Source: Vibrionales bacterium SWAT-3
GTDB lineage: Bacteria > Pseudomonadota > Gammaproteobacteria > Enterobacterales > Vibrionaceae
Assembly: GCA_000169995.1 (NCBI GenBank)
Contig: AAZW01000055.1
Span: 1 to 33,151, forward strand
DNA length: 33,151 nucleotides
Reading direction: 5' to 3'
Below the pieces are notes generated by a model. That model had not been told where the DNA came from. It saw only the letters and a program-made list of their open reading frames with translations, and made no database searches. Below are positions 23,910-32,681 of the stretch, one piece after another. Position 1 is the first letter of the stretch, and every line of letters starts with the position of its first letter. The position numbers were made by a program, and so were the translations under genes.

Positions 23910-25442
23910 TTAAAAGCTACACAAAATACCTTCAGGCATTAAGTGGTTGTGCACAGACAATTTGAGTAACAAGTTAGCTTGCTCGATATCCGGTGCGAAG
24001 TAGCGGTCTTTGTCGTAGAAGCTGACTTTTTCACGCAGGATCTGTTTCGCTTCTTCTACTCGAGGTGAAGAGAGGTTTGGCGCTCTAAAATCCAAGCCTT
24101 GCGCTGCTGCTAAATACTCAACTGCCAAGATTCCACGAGTGTTCTCTGCCATGTCACGAAGACGACGACCAGCAAAGGTTGCCATAGAGACATGATCTTC
24201 TTGGTTAGCGGACGTTGGCAAACTGTCTACAGAAGCTGGATGAGCCAGTGTTTTGTTCTCACTAGCTAGTGCTGCTGAGGTAACCTGAGCAATCATAAAG
24301 CCAGAGTTAACGCCGCCATTGTCGACTAAGAACGGTGGAAGTTTACTTAGCGCGCTATCAATCAGCAGTGCCATTCGACGCTCTGACAAACTACCGATTT
24401 CAGCAATGGCTAAGGCTAGATTATCTGCGGCCATAGCAACGGGCTCTGCGTGGAAGTTACCACCCGAAATGATGTCACCATCGTCCGCAAAGACCAGTGG
24501 GTTGTCCGATACGGAATTCGCTTCAACCATCAGTGTTTCTGCTGAGTTGCGGATCTGCTGTAGACACGCGCCCATCACTTGAGGCTGACAACGCAGTGAG
24601 TAAGGGTCTTGAACCTTTTCACAACACGTGTGTGACTCACCAATTTCACTCTTCTGGTCAAGCAGATGACGGTAAGCAAGCGCAGCGTCCATTTGTCCAC
24701 GGTGACCACGAACGCGGTGAATTCGAGGATCAAATGGGCGGCGGCTACCTAGCGCAGCTTCAACTGACATAGCGCCACATACTGTCGCAGACGCGAACAA
24801 GTCTTCTGCTGCGAATAGGCCTTCTAAGGCGAATGCGGTGGATGCTTGCGTACCGTTGAGTAGCGCTAAACCTTCTTTAGGAGCGAGTGTGATTGGCTCT
24901 AGCCCCGCGATCTTCATTGCTTCCAAACCAGTAATGATTTTACCGTTGTGACGAGCTTGGCCTTCACCAAGTAGAACGGTACTCATGTGGGCTAGGGGAG
25001 CGAGGTCGCCAGATGCACCTACTGAGCCTTTTTGTGGCACGCAAGGGTAAACCTGCGCGTTCACTAGATCGATCAGGGCATTGATCACCTTGAGTCGGAT
25101 ACCTGAGTAGCCACGAGACAAGCTGTTAATCTTGAGCACCATCATCAAGCGCACGGTTTCGTCAGACATGAATTTGCCGATGCCTGCTGCGTGAGACAGC
25201 ACGATACTTTTCTGCAGAACTTCGAGATCTTCTGGGGCGATCTTGGTGTTCGCCAGTAAGCCAAAGCCCGTGTTGATGCCATAAACAGTGCGGTCTTCAG
25301 CAATCACTTGTTCGACAACCTGCATACTTGCTTCAATATCTGGAATAGCAGCAGAGTCGAGCGACAAATTCACCGGACTGCGGCTGATTTTACGCAGTTC
25401 AGATAGACCTAGATGTCCTGGTTTCAGTAATAAATTCAACAT
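23910..25442 (-). CDS. hutH: Histidine ammonia-lyase
   Basis: Removes ammonia from histidine to give urocanate, the first step of histidine breakdown in the cytoplasm. The protein is 510 residues from ATG at 25442, the usual length. The Ala-Ser-Gly that cyclises to the MIO cofactor is in GSVGASGDLAPLAHM near residue 140; GINTGFGLLANT, LLNGTQAS, SVSDNPLVF and NQEDHVSMA are further family motifs. GGAGAG sits just before 25442, so I prefer it over the ATG five codons earlier. It is the last gene of hutIGUH, 14 bases after hutU. Confidence 0.97.
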   Translation of the reverse strand: MLNLLLKPGHLGLSELRKISRSPVNLSLDSAAIPDIEASMQVVEQVIAEDRTVYGINTGFGLLANTKIAPEDLEVLQKSIVLSHAAGIGKFMSDETVRLMMVLKINSLSRGYSGIRLKVINALIDLVNAQVYPCVPQKGSVGASGDLAPLAHMSTVLLGEGQARHNGKIITGLEAMKIAGLEPITLAPKEGLALLNGTQASTAFALEGLFAAEDLFASATVCGAMSVEAALGSRRPFDPRIHRVRGHRGQMDAALAYRHLLDQKSEIGESHTCCEKVQDPYSLRCQPQVMGACLQQIRNSAETLMVEANSVSDNPLVFADDGDIISGGNFHAEPVAMAADNLALAIAEIGSLSERRMALLIDSALSKLPPFLVDNGGVNSGFMIAQVTSAALASENKTLAHPASVDSLPTSANQEDHVSMATFAGRRLRDMAENTRGILAVEYLAAAQGLDFRAPNLSSPRVEEAKQILREKVSFYDKDRYFAPDIEQANLLLKLSVHNHLMPEGILCSF

Positions 25443-25456
25443 GTTCTCTCCAGACA

Positions 25457-27151
25457 TTAAAGGCGACGAAGTTCTTCGTTTAGCATAGGTAAATCAAGTT
25501 TCTGTTCTTTCGCACACTGCTTAGCAATGTCGTAACCCGCATCCGCATGACGCATAACGCCTGTCGCTGGATCATTGTGAAGTACGCGAGCAATTCGTTG
25601 CGATGCATCTTCAGAACCGTCACAACAAATCACCATACCTGAGTGTTGCGAGAAGCCCATACCAACGCCGCCACCATGGTGTAAAGAAACCCAAGTTGCG
25701 CCGCCTGCAGTGTTTAGCAATGCATTCAATAGAGGCCAATCTGATACCGCATCTGAACCATCCATCATGCCTTCTGTTTCACGGTTCGGGCTGGCAACCG
25801 AACCTGAATCTAGGTGGTCACGACCGATAACAACCGGTGCTTTTAGCTCGCCATTTTTAACCATTTCATTGAATGCTTGGCCTAAACGTTCACGATCTTT
25901 CAAACCGACCCAACAGATACGTGCAGGTAGACCTTGGAACTGAATGCGTTCACGCGCCATATCTAGCCAGTTGTGCAGGTGAGGGTTGTCTGGAATCAGT
26001 TCTTTTACTTTTTGGTCTGTTTTGTAGATGTCTTCTGGGTCTCCAGATAGAGCTGCCCAACGGAACGGACCGATGCCTTCACAGAATAAAGGACGAATAT
26101 AGGCAGGAACGAAACCCGGGAAATCAAACGCGTTTTCTACGCCTTCTTCTAGAGCCATTTGGCGAATGTTATTGCCATAATCCACGGTTGCAGCGCCGCG
26201 ATATTGCAGGTCTAGCATAGCTTGAACTTGAATCGCCATAGACTGCTTAGCTGCATTAACGACCTTCGCTTCATCAATAGTGCGCTCTTGTGCGGCTTTC
26301 TCCATCGTCCAACCTTGTGGCAAATAGCCGTTCAGAGGGTCATGGGCAGAGGTTTGGTCAGTAACGACATCTGGTGTGATGTTGCGCTCTACTAACTCAG
26401 GGAAAACATCCGCAGCGTTACCTAGCAGGCCAACAGAAATAGGTGTGTCAGACTCTTTAATAATAGCCATCGCTTCATCTAGGCTGGTGGCTTTCTTGTC
26501 TACATAACCAGTACGCAGGCGGTAATCAATTCGTGATTCATCGCATTCAACCGCAATCATTGAGAAGCCAGCCATGGTAGCTGCAAGAGGTTGAGCGCCA
26601 CCCATGCCGCCAAGGCCACCGGTGAGTACCCATTTACCTTTTGCTTCGCCTTGGAAGTGTTTCTTCGCGATAGCGACAAAGGTTTCGTAAGTACCTTGAA
26701 CGATGCCTTGTGAACCGATGTAGATCCAGCTACCTGCGGTCATTTGGCCGTACATCATCAAGCCTTCTTTATCGAGCTCGTTGAAATGTTCCCAGTTTGC
26801 CCAGTGTGGAACAAGGTTCGAGTTAGCGATTAACACGCGAGGTGCGTTTTTATGAGTCGGGAACACGCCTACAGGTTTACCAGACTGAACAAGTAATGTT
26901 TGGTCGTCTTCTAAACGCTCTAATACTTCAACAATCTTGTCGTAACATTTCCAATCACGTGCTGCACGACCAATGCCGCCATACACAACCAGTGCATGTG
27001 GGTGTTCTGCCACATCAGGATCTAGGTTGTTCATTAGCATACGTAGTGGTGCTTCTGTTAACCAAGATTTTGCGCGCAAAGTGGTGCCATGAGGTGCGCG
27101 AATTTCGCGATTCGTGTCGAGACGAGGGTCACTGTTGTGGTGTTCCGTCAT
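25457..27151 (-). CDS. hutU: Urocanate hydratase (urocanase)
   Basis: Adds water to urocanate to form imidazolonepropionate, using tightly bound NAD. At 564 residues it is full length. Key stretches are VYGGIGRAARDW, TGGLGGMGGAQPLAATMAGF (NAD binding, about residue 175), DQTSAHDPLNGYLPQGW, and YRGAATVDYGNNIRQMA with PLFCEGIGPFRWAALSGDP near 325-385, and SLHHGGGVGMGFSQHSGMV near 490. The Shine-Dalgarno AAGGA precedes the ATG. It lies 60 bases after hutG and directly before hutH. Confidence 0.97.
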   Translation of the reverse strand: MTEHHNSDPRLDTNREIRAPHGTTLRAKSWLTEAPLRMLMNNLDPDVAEHPHALVVYGGIGRAARDWKCYDKIVEVLERLEDDQTLLVQSGKPVGVFPTHKNAPRVLIANSNLVPHWANWEHFNELDKEGLMMYGQMTAGSWIYIGSQGIVQGTYETFVAIAKKHFQGEAKGKWVLTGGLGGMGGAQPLAATMAGFSMIAVECDESRIDYRLRTGYVDKKATSLDEAMAIIKESDTPISVGLLGNAADVFPELVERNITPDVVTDQTSAHDPLNGYLPQGWTMEKAAQERTIDEAKVVNAAKQSMAIQVQAMLDLQYRGAATVDYGNNIRQMALEEGVENAFDFPGFVPAYIRPLFCEGIGPFRWAALSGDPEDIYKTDQKVKELIPDNPHLHNWLDMARERIQFQGLPARICWVGLKDRERLGQAFNEMVKNGELKAPVVIGRDHLDSGSVASPNRETEGMMDGSDAVSDWPLLNALLNTAGGATWVSLHHGGGVGMGFSQHSGMVICCDGSEDASQRIARVLHNDPATGVMRHADAGYDIAKQCAKEQKLDLPMLNEELRRL

Positions 27152-27211
27152 TTTGAAATTCCTTCTGTTTCACGTTATATCGTTGTAGTTGTATTCATCT
27201 ATATAGCTGGT

Positions 27212-28237
27212 TTATTCACTGGCCATTGCACTGGCAATATCCCAACACAAACGAGCCGCTAATCGAGCCGTTTGGCCATCGACGTCGTATTCTGGGTTAT
27301 ATTCCGCAATGTCCGCGATAATGAGTTTCTCACTGTGTTTAAAAACCTGTTCTAGGAAAGGCGCGAGCGCTTCATAGCTAACCCCTCTTGCTGCTGGGGC
27401 ACTGACACCCGGAGCCGTCGCCGCAGGAAAGACATCGAGATCAATTGTGAGATAGAGGTAATCACAATCAGCGATGAATTTTTGCAACTTAACCAGTTGA
27501 GCTATTTGGTTTACTTGGGTGATATCGCGATCATGTTCGTACCACACACCAAGTTGGTCGGCTTTATTGAACAGCGCTTTGGTATTGCTGGCAGCACTTA
27601 CGCCTAGGCAAGCGTATTGAAATGGCCACTGATGTACATGGCAGTATTCGCTAATCTGATTAAAGGGGGTGCCTGAGCTTGGCTTGACGTCAGCGATGTC
27701 GCTTTCAAATTCACGAAGATCAAAGTGAGCATCAAAGTTAACGATGCCTACCTTAGGTTTGTGATCTGATTGAGTTCTGTGAAGATGCTCAGCTAGGCCT
27801 TGGAAAGAAGCCCAAGCGACTTCGTGACCACCGCCAAGGGTAATCACTTTGCTAGTGGATAGTGCATTGGCAATCACATCTGCGCACTGCTTTTGGCTGA
27901 GTTCTAATTGATCATCGCTACATTCGATATCGCCAAGATCAGCAATGCGTGCATCATTGTGCCAAGCCATATTAGCTAACGCTTGGCGAATCAAATTAGG
28001 TGCCTGTTTCGCACCAACACGTCCTTTATTTCTTGCAACACCGGCATCGCTGGCAAAACCAACCAAGGCAACAGTGTTGTCAGTAAGCCCTTCATTTAAA
28101 AAATTACTTTGTACTTGCGTGGTAATGTGATGAACACGAGTTCCGAGCTCGCCATCTTCAAGGTCATTACGCCCCGTCCACACAAAGTTGTGAGTGGTGG
28201 ATACTGTATTAGTGCAGCTGGATTTAGATTGAGTCAT
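27212..28237 (-). CDS. hutG: Formimidoylglutamase
   Basis: Splits N-formimidoyl-glutamate into glutamate and formamide, the last step of the four-enzyme hut pathway. It belongs to the arginase/ureohydrolase family; manganese ligands are visible in GGGHEVAW, NFDAHFDLR and TIDLDVFPAATAPGVSAPA. The start is ATG at 28237 (MTQSKSS), overlapping the end of hutI by 14 bases, which suggests translational coupling; the open frame extends 16 codons more into hutI. The N-terminal 45 residues before the catalytic fold are as expected for HutG. Confidence 0.95.
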   Translation of the reverse strand: MTQSKSSCTNTVSTTHNFVWTGRNDLEDGELGTRVHHITTQVQSNFLNEGLTDNTVALVGFASDAGVARNKGRVGAKQAPNLIRQALANMAWHNDARIADLGDIECSDDQLELSQKQCADVIANALSTSKVITLGGGHEVAWASFQGLAEHLHRTQSDHKPKVGIVNFDAHFDLREFESDIADVKPSSGTPFNQISEYCHVHQWPFQYACLGVSAASNTKALFNKADQLGVWYEHDRDITQVNQIAQLVKLQKFIADCDYLYLTIDLDVFPAATAPGVSAPAARGVSYEALAPFLEQVFKHSEKLIIADIAEYNPEYDVDGQTARLAARLCWDIASAMASE

Positions 28238-29468
28238 GACAGACCTCGCCATTAACAATGCGCTTATGCAGGTGAGGAACACCAACTTGATAGCTTAAGT
28301 CGGCAGGGTGCTCGATATTCCAGATAGCCAAATCAGCAGAGTAACCCACTTCAATTTTGCCTCTGTTTTGCGACTCGCCAATGGCAGCGGCTGCATGGCA
28401 AGTTACCCCACGTAATGCTTCTTCTGGGGTTGTACCAAATAGGGTGCAGCTCATGTTCATCATCAGTGTTAAATCAGCAAAAGGAGAAGTACCGGGGTTT
28501 AAGTCGGTCGCGATTGCCATTGGGATGTTGTGCTCGCGAAGTAGGGCAATAGGTGGCTGTTGAGTCTCTTTCAAAAAGTAGAAAGCGCCCGGTAATAAGG
28601 TGGCGACTGTTCCTGATTTAGCCAGTGCTTTTACTCCGGCTTCATCTAGGTACTCAACATGATCAACAGACAGAGCACCGTATTTCGCGGCAAGCGCACT
28701 GCCGCCCATGTTAGAAAGCTGCTCTGTGTGGCCTTTGATCGCTAGCCCATGTTCTTTAGCAGCCGCAAATACACGATCGGTTTGTTCTAGGTTGAAGCCG
28801 ATCGATTCGCAGAATACGTCGACTGCGTCCGCTAGCCCTTGCTCTGCGGCTTTAGGGATGATCTCTTGGCATACCAGATCGACGTAACGATCGGGTTGTT
28901 CTTTATATTCTGGTGGTACAGCATGTGCTGCAAGGAGTGTGGTGGTGATTTTAATACGACGGTGGTTTTCTAAGGCTTTAGCAGCACGTAACATCTTAAG
29001 TTCGTCATCAAGTGTTAAGCCGTAGCCAGATTTTACTTCAATGCTGGTGACACCACTTCTTAGCAGGCCGTCTAATCTAGGCAGCGCCATCTCAACCAGT
29101 TCGGCTTCTTGTGCGGATCGTGTCGCCTTTACTGTTGCTAAAATACCACCGCCTTGTTTTGCGATGTCAGTGTAAGAGACACCATTTAAGCGTTGTTCAA
29201 ATTCATTGGCACGATTACCTGCAAACACCAGATGTGTGTGGCAATCAATCAGCCCTGGGGTAACGAGCTTGTTTTTGCAGTCGTAGATGATGTGATCAAC
29301 AGAGCGGCTAGCACTCGTAGTTTCACAATGAAGTGACTCATCGCTTGAGTGGGACAGGGATACGATCTTACCGTTCTCGATAACGATATCTTGCGGGGAA
29401 GAAGGTTGGTAACCGTCGGCTCCCGAGCTCATCGAGACCACTCGCGCATTTTTGAGGATCAAATTCAT
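28224..29468 (-). CDS. hutI: Imidazolonepropionase
   Basis: Opens the ring of imidazolonepropionate to give N-formimidoyl-glutamate. A metal-dependent amidohydrolase: the first metal ligands are in VTPGLIDCHTHLVFAGNR, with GHTEQLSN and TDLNPGTSPFADL supplying further His and Asp ligands. ATG at 29468 (MNLILKN) is better than the GTG two codons earlier because AGGTG is properly spaced before it. It is the first gene of hutIGUH and has a HutC-type palindrome in its leader. Confidence 0.96.
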   Translation of the reverse strand: MNLILKNARVVSMSSGADGYQPSSPQDIVIENGKIVSLSHSSDESLHCETTSASRSVDHIIYDCKNKLVTPGLIDCHTHLVFAGNRANEFEQRLNGVSYTDIAKQGGGILATVKATRSAQEAELVEMALPRLDGLLRSGVTSIEVKSGYGLTLDDELKMLRAAKALENHRRIKITTTLLAAHAVPPEYKEQPDRYVDLVCQEIIPKAAEQGLADAVDVFCESIGFNLEQTDRVFAAAKEHGLAIKGHTEQLSNMGGSALAAKYGALSVDHVEYLDEAGVKALAKSGTVATLLPGAFYFLKETQQPPIALLREHNIPMAIATDLNPGTSPFADLTLMMNMSCTLFGTTPEEALRGVTCHAAAAIGESQNRGKIEVGYSADLAIWNIEHPADLSYQVGVPHLHKRIVNGEVCHDSI

Positions 29469-29496
29469 AATCACCTAGATCTTTGCTAAACAGTAA

Positions 29497-29508
29497 ATGT
29501 ATATACAA
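29497..29508. promoter_or_regulatory. Probable HutC operator in front of hutI
   Basis: The palindrome TGTATATACA, extended to ATGTATATACAA, matches the TGTATATACA-type operators of GntR/HutC repressors. It lies 29 bases before the hutI start, between hutC and hutI. Urocanate is the usual inducer that releases HutC. Confidence 0.75.
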
Positions 29509-29581
29509 ATAAATAGGCTAAATACTGACCCGAATCAAGTTGATGTTGCAAAAATGTGATCGGCGATCAGGATGATATTCT

Positions 29582-30295
29582 TTAATCTAAAACTATCTTA
29601 GAGCTTAATTTGTACTTAGAGCCTGGGTGGTAGAGCAATGCAAAGCTGATAAGGCGCTCCTTGCTCCATGTTCTTCTATTAAGAAGCAAGCAAGGTTCTG
29701 ATTCCGTTAGCTTTAGTGCTTGGCGGATGTTGGAGTCTGGAATGATGGCTTCGACCGTGTGTTCAATCGCACTCAGCGGGCAACTCTTGGAAAGGTATTC
29801 ATTCGGTGTTGAGGTTGAAAAGTCTTGTTCTAAGTATTGGGGAGCCGCTTGTGAGTTTACCCAGCGCGCTTCTAGCTGTATCGGTGTGTTGTCGGCAAAG
29901 TGGATGATTTCACTATAGAAGACTTCCGCATTGATCATCACACCTAACCGTGTAGCGGTGCTTTCATCAGCCTTGATGCTATCGTGCTTGATCACTTGGC
30001 TTGTGTAAGTTTGACCACGGTCTTTGATCTCTTGTGCGATGTTGTTGATATCAAGTAGGGGAGATTGTGCTTTTTCTTCTGGCTCACAGACAAATGTGCC
30101 TAGCCTTGGTTTTCGAATTAGCTTACCTTCAGATACAAGATCTCGAATGGATTTATTCACCGTCATTCTGCTCACGTTGAACTGTTCTGTGAGTTCGAGT
30201 TCGGTGGTGATTTGATAGCCAACCGGCCAATGACCATTGCTGATCTTATCGTCTATGAACTGTTTTATTTGCAGGTAGAGCGGCGCTTTTGACAT
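29582..30295 (-). CDS. hutC: HutC, GntR-family repressor of histidine utilisation
   Basis: A 237-residue transcription factor. The winged helix-turn-helix is at about 5-70 (LYLQIKQFIDDKI, LTEQFNVSRMTVNKSIRDLV, GTFVCEP), and the UTRA ligand domain at about 85-230. In known systems urocanate binds UTRA and lifts repression. It lies upstream of hutI on the same strand, 113 bases from the hutI start. It has its own probable operator just before its start codon, so it is likely autoregulated. Confidence 0.93.
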   Translation of the reverse strand: MSKAPLYLQIKQFIDDKISNGHWPVGYQITTELELTEQFNVSRMTVNKSIRDLVSEGKLIRKPRLGTFVCEPEEKAQSPLLDINNIAQEIKDRGQTYTSQVIKHDSIKADESTATRLGVMINAEVFYSEIIHFADNTPIQLEARWVNSQAAPQYLEQDFSTSTPNEYLSKSCPLSAIEHTVEAIIPDSNIRQALKLTESEPCLLLNRRTWSKERLISFALLYHPGSKYKLSSKIVLD

Positions 30296-30308
30296 AATGA
30301 AACCTTAT

Positions 30309-30320
30309 TTGACTATACAA
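30309..30320. promoter_or_regulatory. Possible HutC operator in front of hutC
   Basis: Read on the minus strand it is TTGTATAGTCAA; the half-site TTGTATA is identical to that of the hutI operator, and the other half is degenerate. It is 13 bases before the hutC start codon, consistent with weak autoregulation. Confidence 0.55.
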
Positions 30321-30476
30321 ATAGAGTAACGGATTTTTTCACGATTTCAACATTTCCTCAGAGGATGTGAGTTGGTTCAACATAGATAGCGCAAATGTCT
30401 TGATTCTGTGGGGCAAGTGTCGCAAATTGTCACGCAACAACTATTCGTAAATCAGATGATTAGAAAGGGAAAGAAT

Positions 30477-31220
30477 ATGTTTAAGAAATTAAAGGCCTCG
30501 CTAGGCATAGGTGCAGCTAAGGTCGATACCGTCTTAGATAATATTGACGTTTTCCAAGGTGGCGAGTTATCTGGCAACGTTCACATCATTGGTGGTGATG
30601 TTGAGCAGCAAATCGACATGATTAACTTGGTTCTCAACACAGAAGTTAAAGTGGAAACAGAAGATAGCACCAGTTACGAAACCTTTTCACTCGGTCGTAT
30701 TCAAGCCGTAGAGCCGTTTGTGATTCAACCCGGCGAAACTAAGTTGGTGCCATTCCGTCTTAAGCTTAATGATGAAACGCCAGTGACTGCGTTGAACGCA
30801 AAAATGAACCAGTGCCATGTTTGGGTAGAAACCAACTTAGATATCGGCTTCGCGATTGACCCTAAAGACCGTGATTTTATCTCTGTTCACCCATTACCAA
30901 CAGTCGCGAAAATCATTCAAGGTGTTGAAGCTTCAGGTATGGCAATGGTGAAAGCAGACGTAGAGAAGGGCTACTTGAAAGGTAACACCTTCGCTTCACG
31001 TTCGGGTTGTTACCAAGAGATTGAATTTCGCAGCGGCGGTTTCATGAATAACAAAGAAATCGAGCTGTCATTCATCGTAGATGGTTCTATGGTTCACTGC
31101 TTAGCTGAAATTGACCGCTCACTGAGTTTTCGCGGTGACCAATACATCTTGTTCACTCTGCCTGCGAACGCGGCTGACTCTGACATTCGCAACGCAGTTT
31201 CAAGAATCATGAGTGCGTAG
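30477..31220 (+). CDS. Spo0M-like (arrestin-fold) protein
   Basis: A 247-residue cytoplasmic protein of the Spo0M family (SpoOM in Bacillus), which is found well beyond spore formers. FKKLKASLGIGAAKVDT with LDNIDVFQGGELSGNVHIIGGDVEQQID is the typical beginning; a second beta-sandwich half follows with VKADVEKGYLKGN and the usual C-terminal EIELSFIVDG region. The family has an arrestin-like fold thought to bind other proteins; no enzyme activity is known. ATG at 30477 is preceded by AAAGGGA; the frame is open back to 30408 but without ribosome-site support. It ends in a strong bidirectional terminator. Confidence 0.88.
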   Translation: MFKKLKASLGIGAAKVDTVLDNIDVFQGGELSGNVHIIGGDVEQQIDMINLVLNTEVKVETEDSTSYETFSLGRIQAVEPFVIQPGETKLVPFRLKLNDETPVTALNAKMNQCHVWVETNLDIGFAIDPKDRDFISVHPLPTVAKIIQGVEASGMAMVKADVEKGYLKGNTFASRSGCYQEIEFRSGGFMNNKEIELSFIVDGSMVHCLAEIDRSLSFRGDQYILFTLPANAADSDIRNAVSRIMSA

Positions 31221-31272
31221 TTGCCTCTCTGTTAGTCGTCGCTCTCTCTATTAATAGTGACAGTACAACTTC

Positions 31273-31300
31273 AAAGCCGAACTTAACTGTTCGGCTTTTT
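31273..31300. terminator. Bidirectional terminator between the Spo0M-like and DUF3187 genes
   Basis: AAAGCCGAAC (31273-31282) pairs perfectly with GTTCGGCTTT (31289-31298), with TT following on plus. The genes on both sides converge on it. Confidence 0.9.
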
Positions 31301-31328
31301 GATTCCATCACCTTCAATTGAATAAGAT

Positions 31329-32312
31329 TCACCACTGATGCCGATAAGCCAATTGAAAGGCCACATCGGTGGAGTTGTCCATGTTGAAGACATTCTCAAT
31401 GATGGATACCTCGACTGCCGAGCGTTGCATCACATAGCGATAGCCAAACATCATTTCATTGGCTGCTTGTGAAAGTTCGGTGTCACCGTAATCAGCGCCT
31501 TCATACCAACGATACTCTATGTGCAATTCGTGGTTTTCAATGAGTGTTAGCTGATAGCCTCCCAACCAAGACCATGTAACCTTTTTATGTGTAAAGTTGT
31601 TCTCTGAATCGCGATTAGACTGGTTCGCAAAGCCCAAGCTCGAATAGAAGGTATTGATATCGAGTTGGTATGCATAGTTGAGTTGAGCGCTTTGTTCTGT
31701 GCTGCTTCCTTTAAATGCTCCGTGACTGACGTTGTTGTGATAAAGCGAGACACCAACAGATAATCCATGGTTCTCTTTCTCTATGATTTGGTATTGGGTG
31801 TAGAGCGTGAAAGCGCTGGTCAGTGTGTCGCCAGAAAAGTCTCGGATGCTGATATCGTGCTCTGGAGCATAGATGTCGAATTGATGCCTGGCTTTTCGAT
31901 CTCGTCCGGCTTGGTCGATGCTAAACACTTCATGGAAGTTGATGGTGATTTTGTCGAGGTGATTGTTGGCGGCGAAAAGCCAGCGGCAATTCAGTTCTAC
32001 TTGCCAGTCTGAGGTTAATTGCCATCGTAGCCCTGTTTGAAGTTGGTTTTGATAATAATCTAAATGATAGTCGCGGGAGTGAGCCCAGATACTGGCGGCT
32101 GTTAAAGAGGTAAACAGTTCGAGCTTGTCCTCTTCGAGTGGGAAACCAGAGCGAAGCATTGGAGTGAGTCGAACGGATTGCAGTGGCGCTTGGGTATAAC
32201 TGATTAAGGGCCCGTAATCCTTATTGGCCCAAGCGCTCGGTATGCAGGCCGCTGTGAGCATTATGAAGGGCAGGGGTGATGTAAGCGATAGCAAAGTCCC
32301 TCGTTTTCCCAT
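31329..32312 (-). CDS. DUF3187 family outer-membrane beta-barrel protein
   Basis: A 327-residue protein with a signal peptide cleaved near residue 29 (AWA) and then mostly alternating polar/hydrophobic segments typical of an outer-membrane barrel, ending in an aromatic residue (YRHQW), as barrel proteins do. DYGPLISYTQAPLQSVRLTP directly after the signal peptide is the DUF3187 beginning. The family is found in marine gammaproteobacteria and has no known function. GAGGT lies just before the ATG. It is a single-gene unit, divergent from thrS. Confidence 0.8.
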   Translation of the reverse strand: MGKRGTLLSLTSPLPFIMLTAACIPSAWANKDYGPLISYTQAPLQSVRLTPMLRSGFPLEEDKLELFTSLTAASIWAHSRDYHLDYYQNQLQTGLRWQLTSDWQVELNCRWLFAANNHLDKITINFHEVFSIDQAGRDRKARHQFDIYAPEHDISIRDFSGDTLTSAFTLYTQYQIIEKENHGLSVGVSLYHNNVSHGAFKGSSTEQSAQLNYAYQLDINTFYSSLGFANQSNRDSENNFTHKKVTWSWLGGYQLTLIENHELHIEYRWYEGADYGDTELSQAANEMMFGYRYVMQRSAVEVSIIENVFNMDNSTDVAFQLAYRHQW

Positions 32313-32498
32313 ACATACCTCATCCTTATTTCGGCATACCTATATAGCTTAGTTCGAAATGACTAAACCGAAATAGCTAAGTTGATTTGGCTCGTTGTGA
32401 AAAGGCGCTTCACATTGTGGAGGCTTAAAAGAAGCGATTCGAGACTACGTAAGCCGGGTGATAAAGGGGACTGAAGTGTCGGGAGATCCTCTCCGTCA

Positions 32499-32526
32499 TT
32501 GTTATTTCATATTATTTCGTTACAAT
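32499..32526 (+). promoter_or_regulatory. Probable thrS promoter
   Basis: TTGTTA at 32499-32504 and TACAAT at 32521-32526, spaced 16 bases. Transcription would start near 32533, giving a leader of about 150 bases that begins with the long hairpin described next. Confidence 0.6.
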
Positions 32527-32532
32527 GCTCTG

Positions 32533-32675
32533 ATACTCACGAGCGAGGCATCTGTATTTGCTTCTCCGTGGGTATATTTATTATGCATATATCCCCAATC
32601 AGCGTACTAGTTGATTGAAAGACATATATTAAACATTTTCATGTGTTGCTTGGTGTGCAACACCACTGTAAAGGA
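32533..32675 (+). promoter_or_regulatory. thrS leader: tRNA-like translational operator
   Basis: Two hairpins lie in the leader. The first (32533-32575) has an outer stem ATACTCACG/CGTGGGTAT and an inner stem GAGGCA/TGCTTC around an 8-base loop containing TGT. The second (32643-32663) is a perfect 7-bp stem GTGTTGC/GCAACAC with the 7-base loop TTGGTGT: a T at the position of U33, then GGT, which is the anticodon of tRNA-Thr(GGU). The ribosome site AAGGA (32671-32675) follows directly. In E. coli ThrRS represses its own translation by binding such an anticodon mimic next to the ribosome site; this leader has the same build. Confidence 0.8.
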
Positions 32676-32681
32676 CAAATA

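Noticed and set aside
25603..26220. Overlapping plus-strand frames opposite hutU
   Set aside because: They are antisense to hutU, have no recognisable domains and no ribosome sites.
29551..29575. CRP site upstream of hutI (AAATGTGATCGGCGATCAGG)
   Set aside because: Left half TGTGA is good, but the right half fits only 3 of 5 bases and only with a 7-base spacer. CRP control of hut is plausible but not supported by this site.
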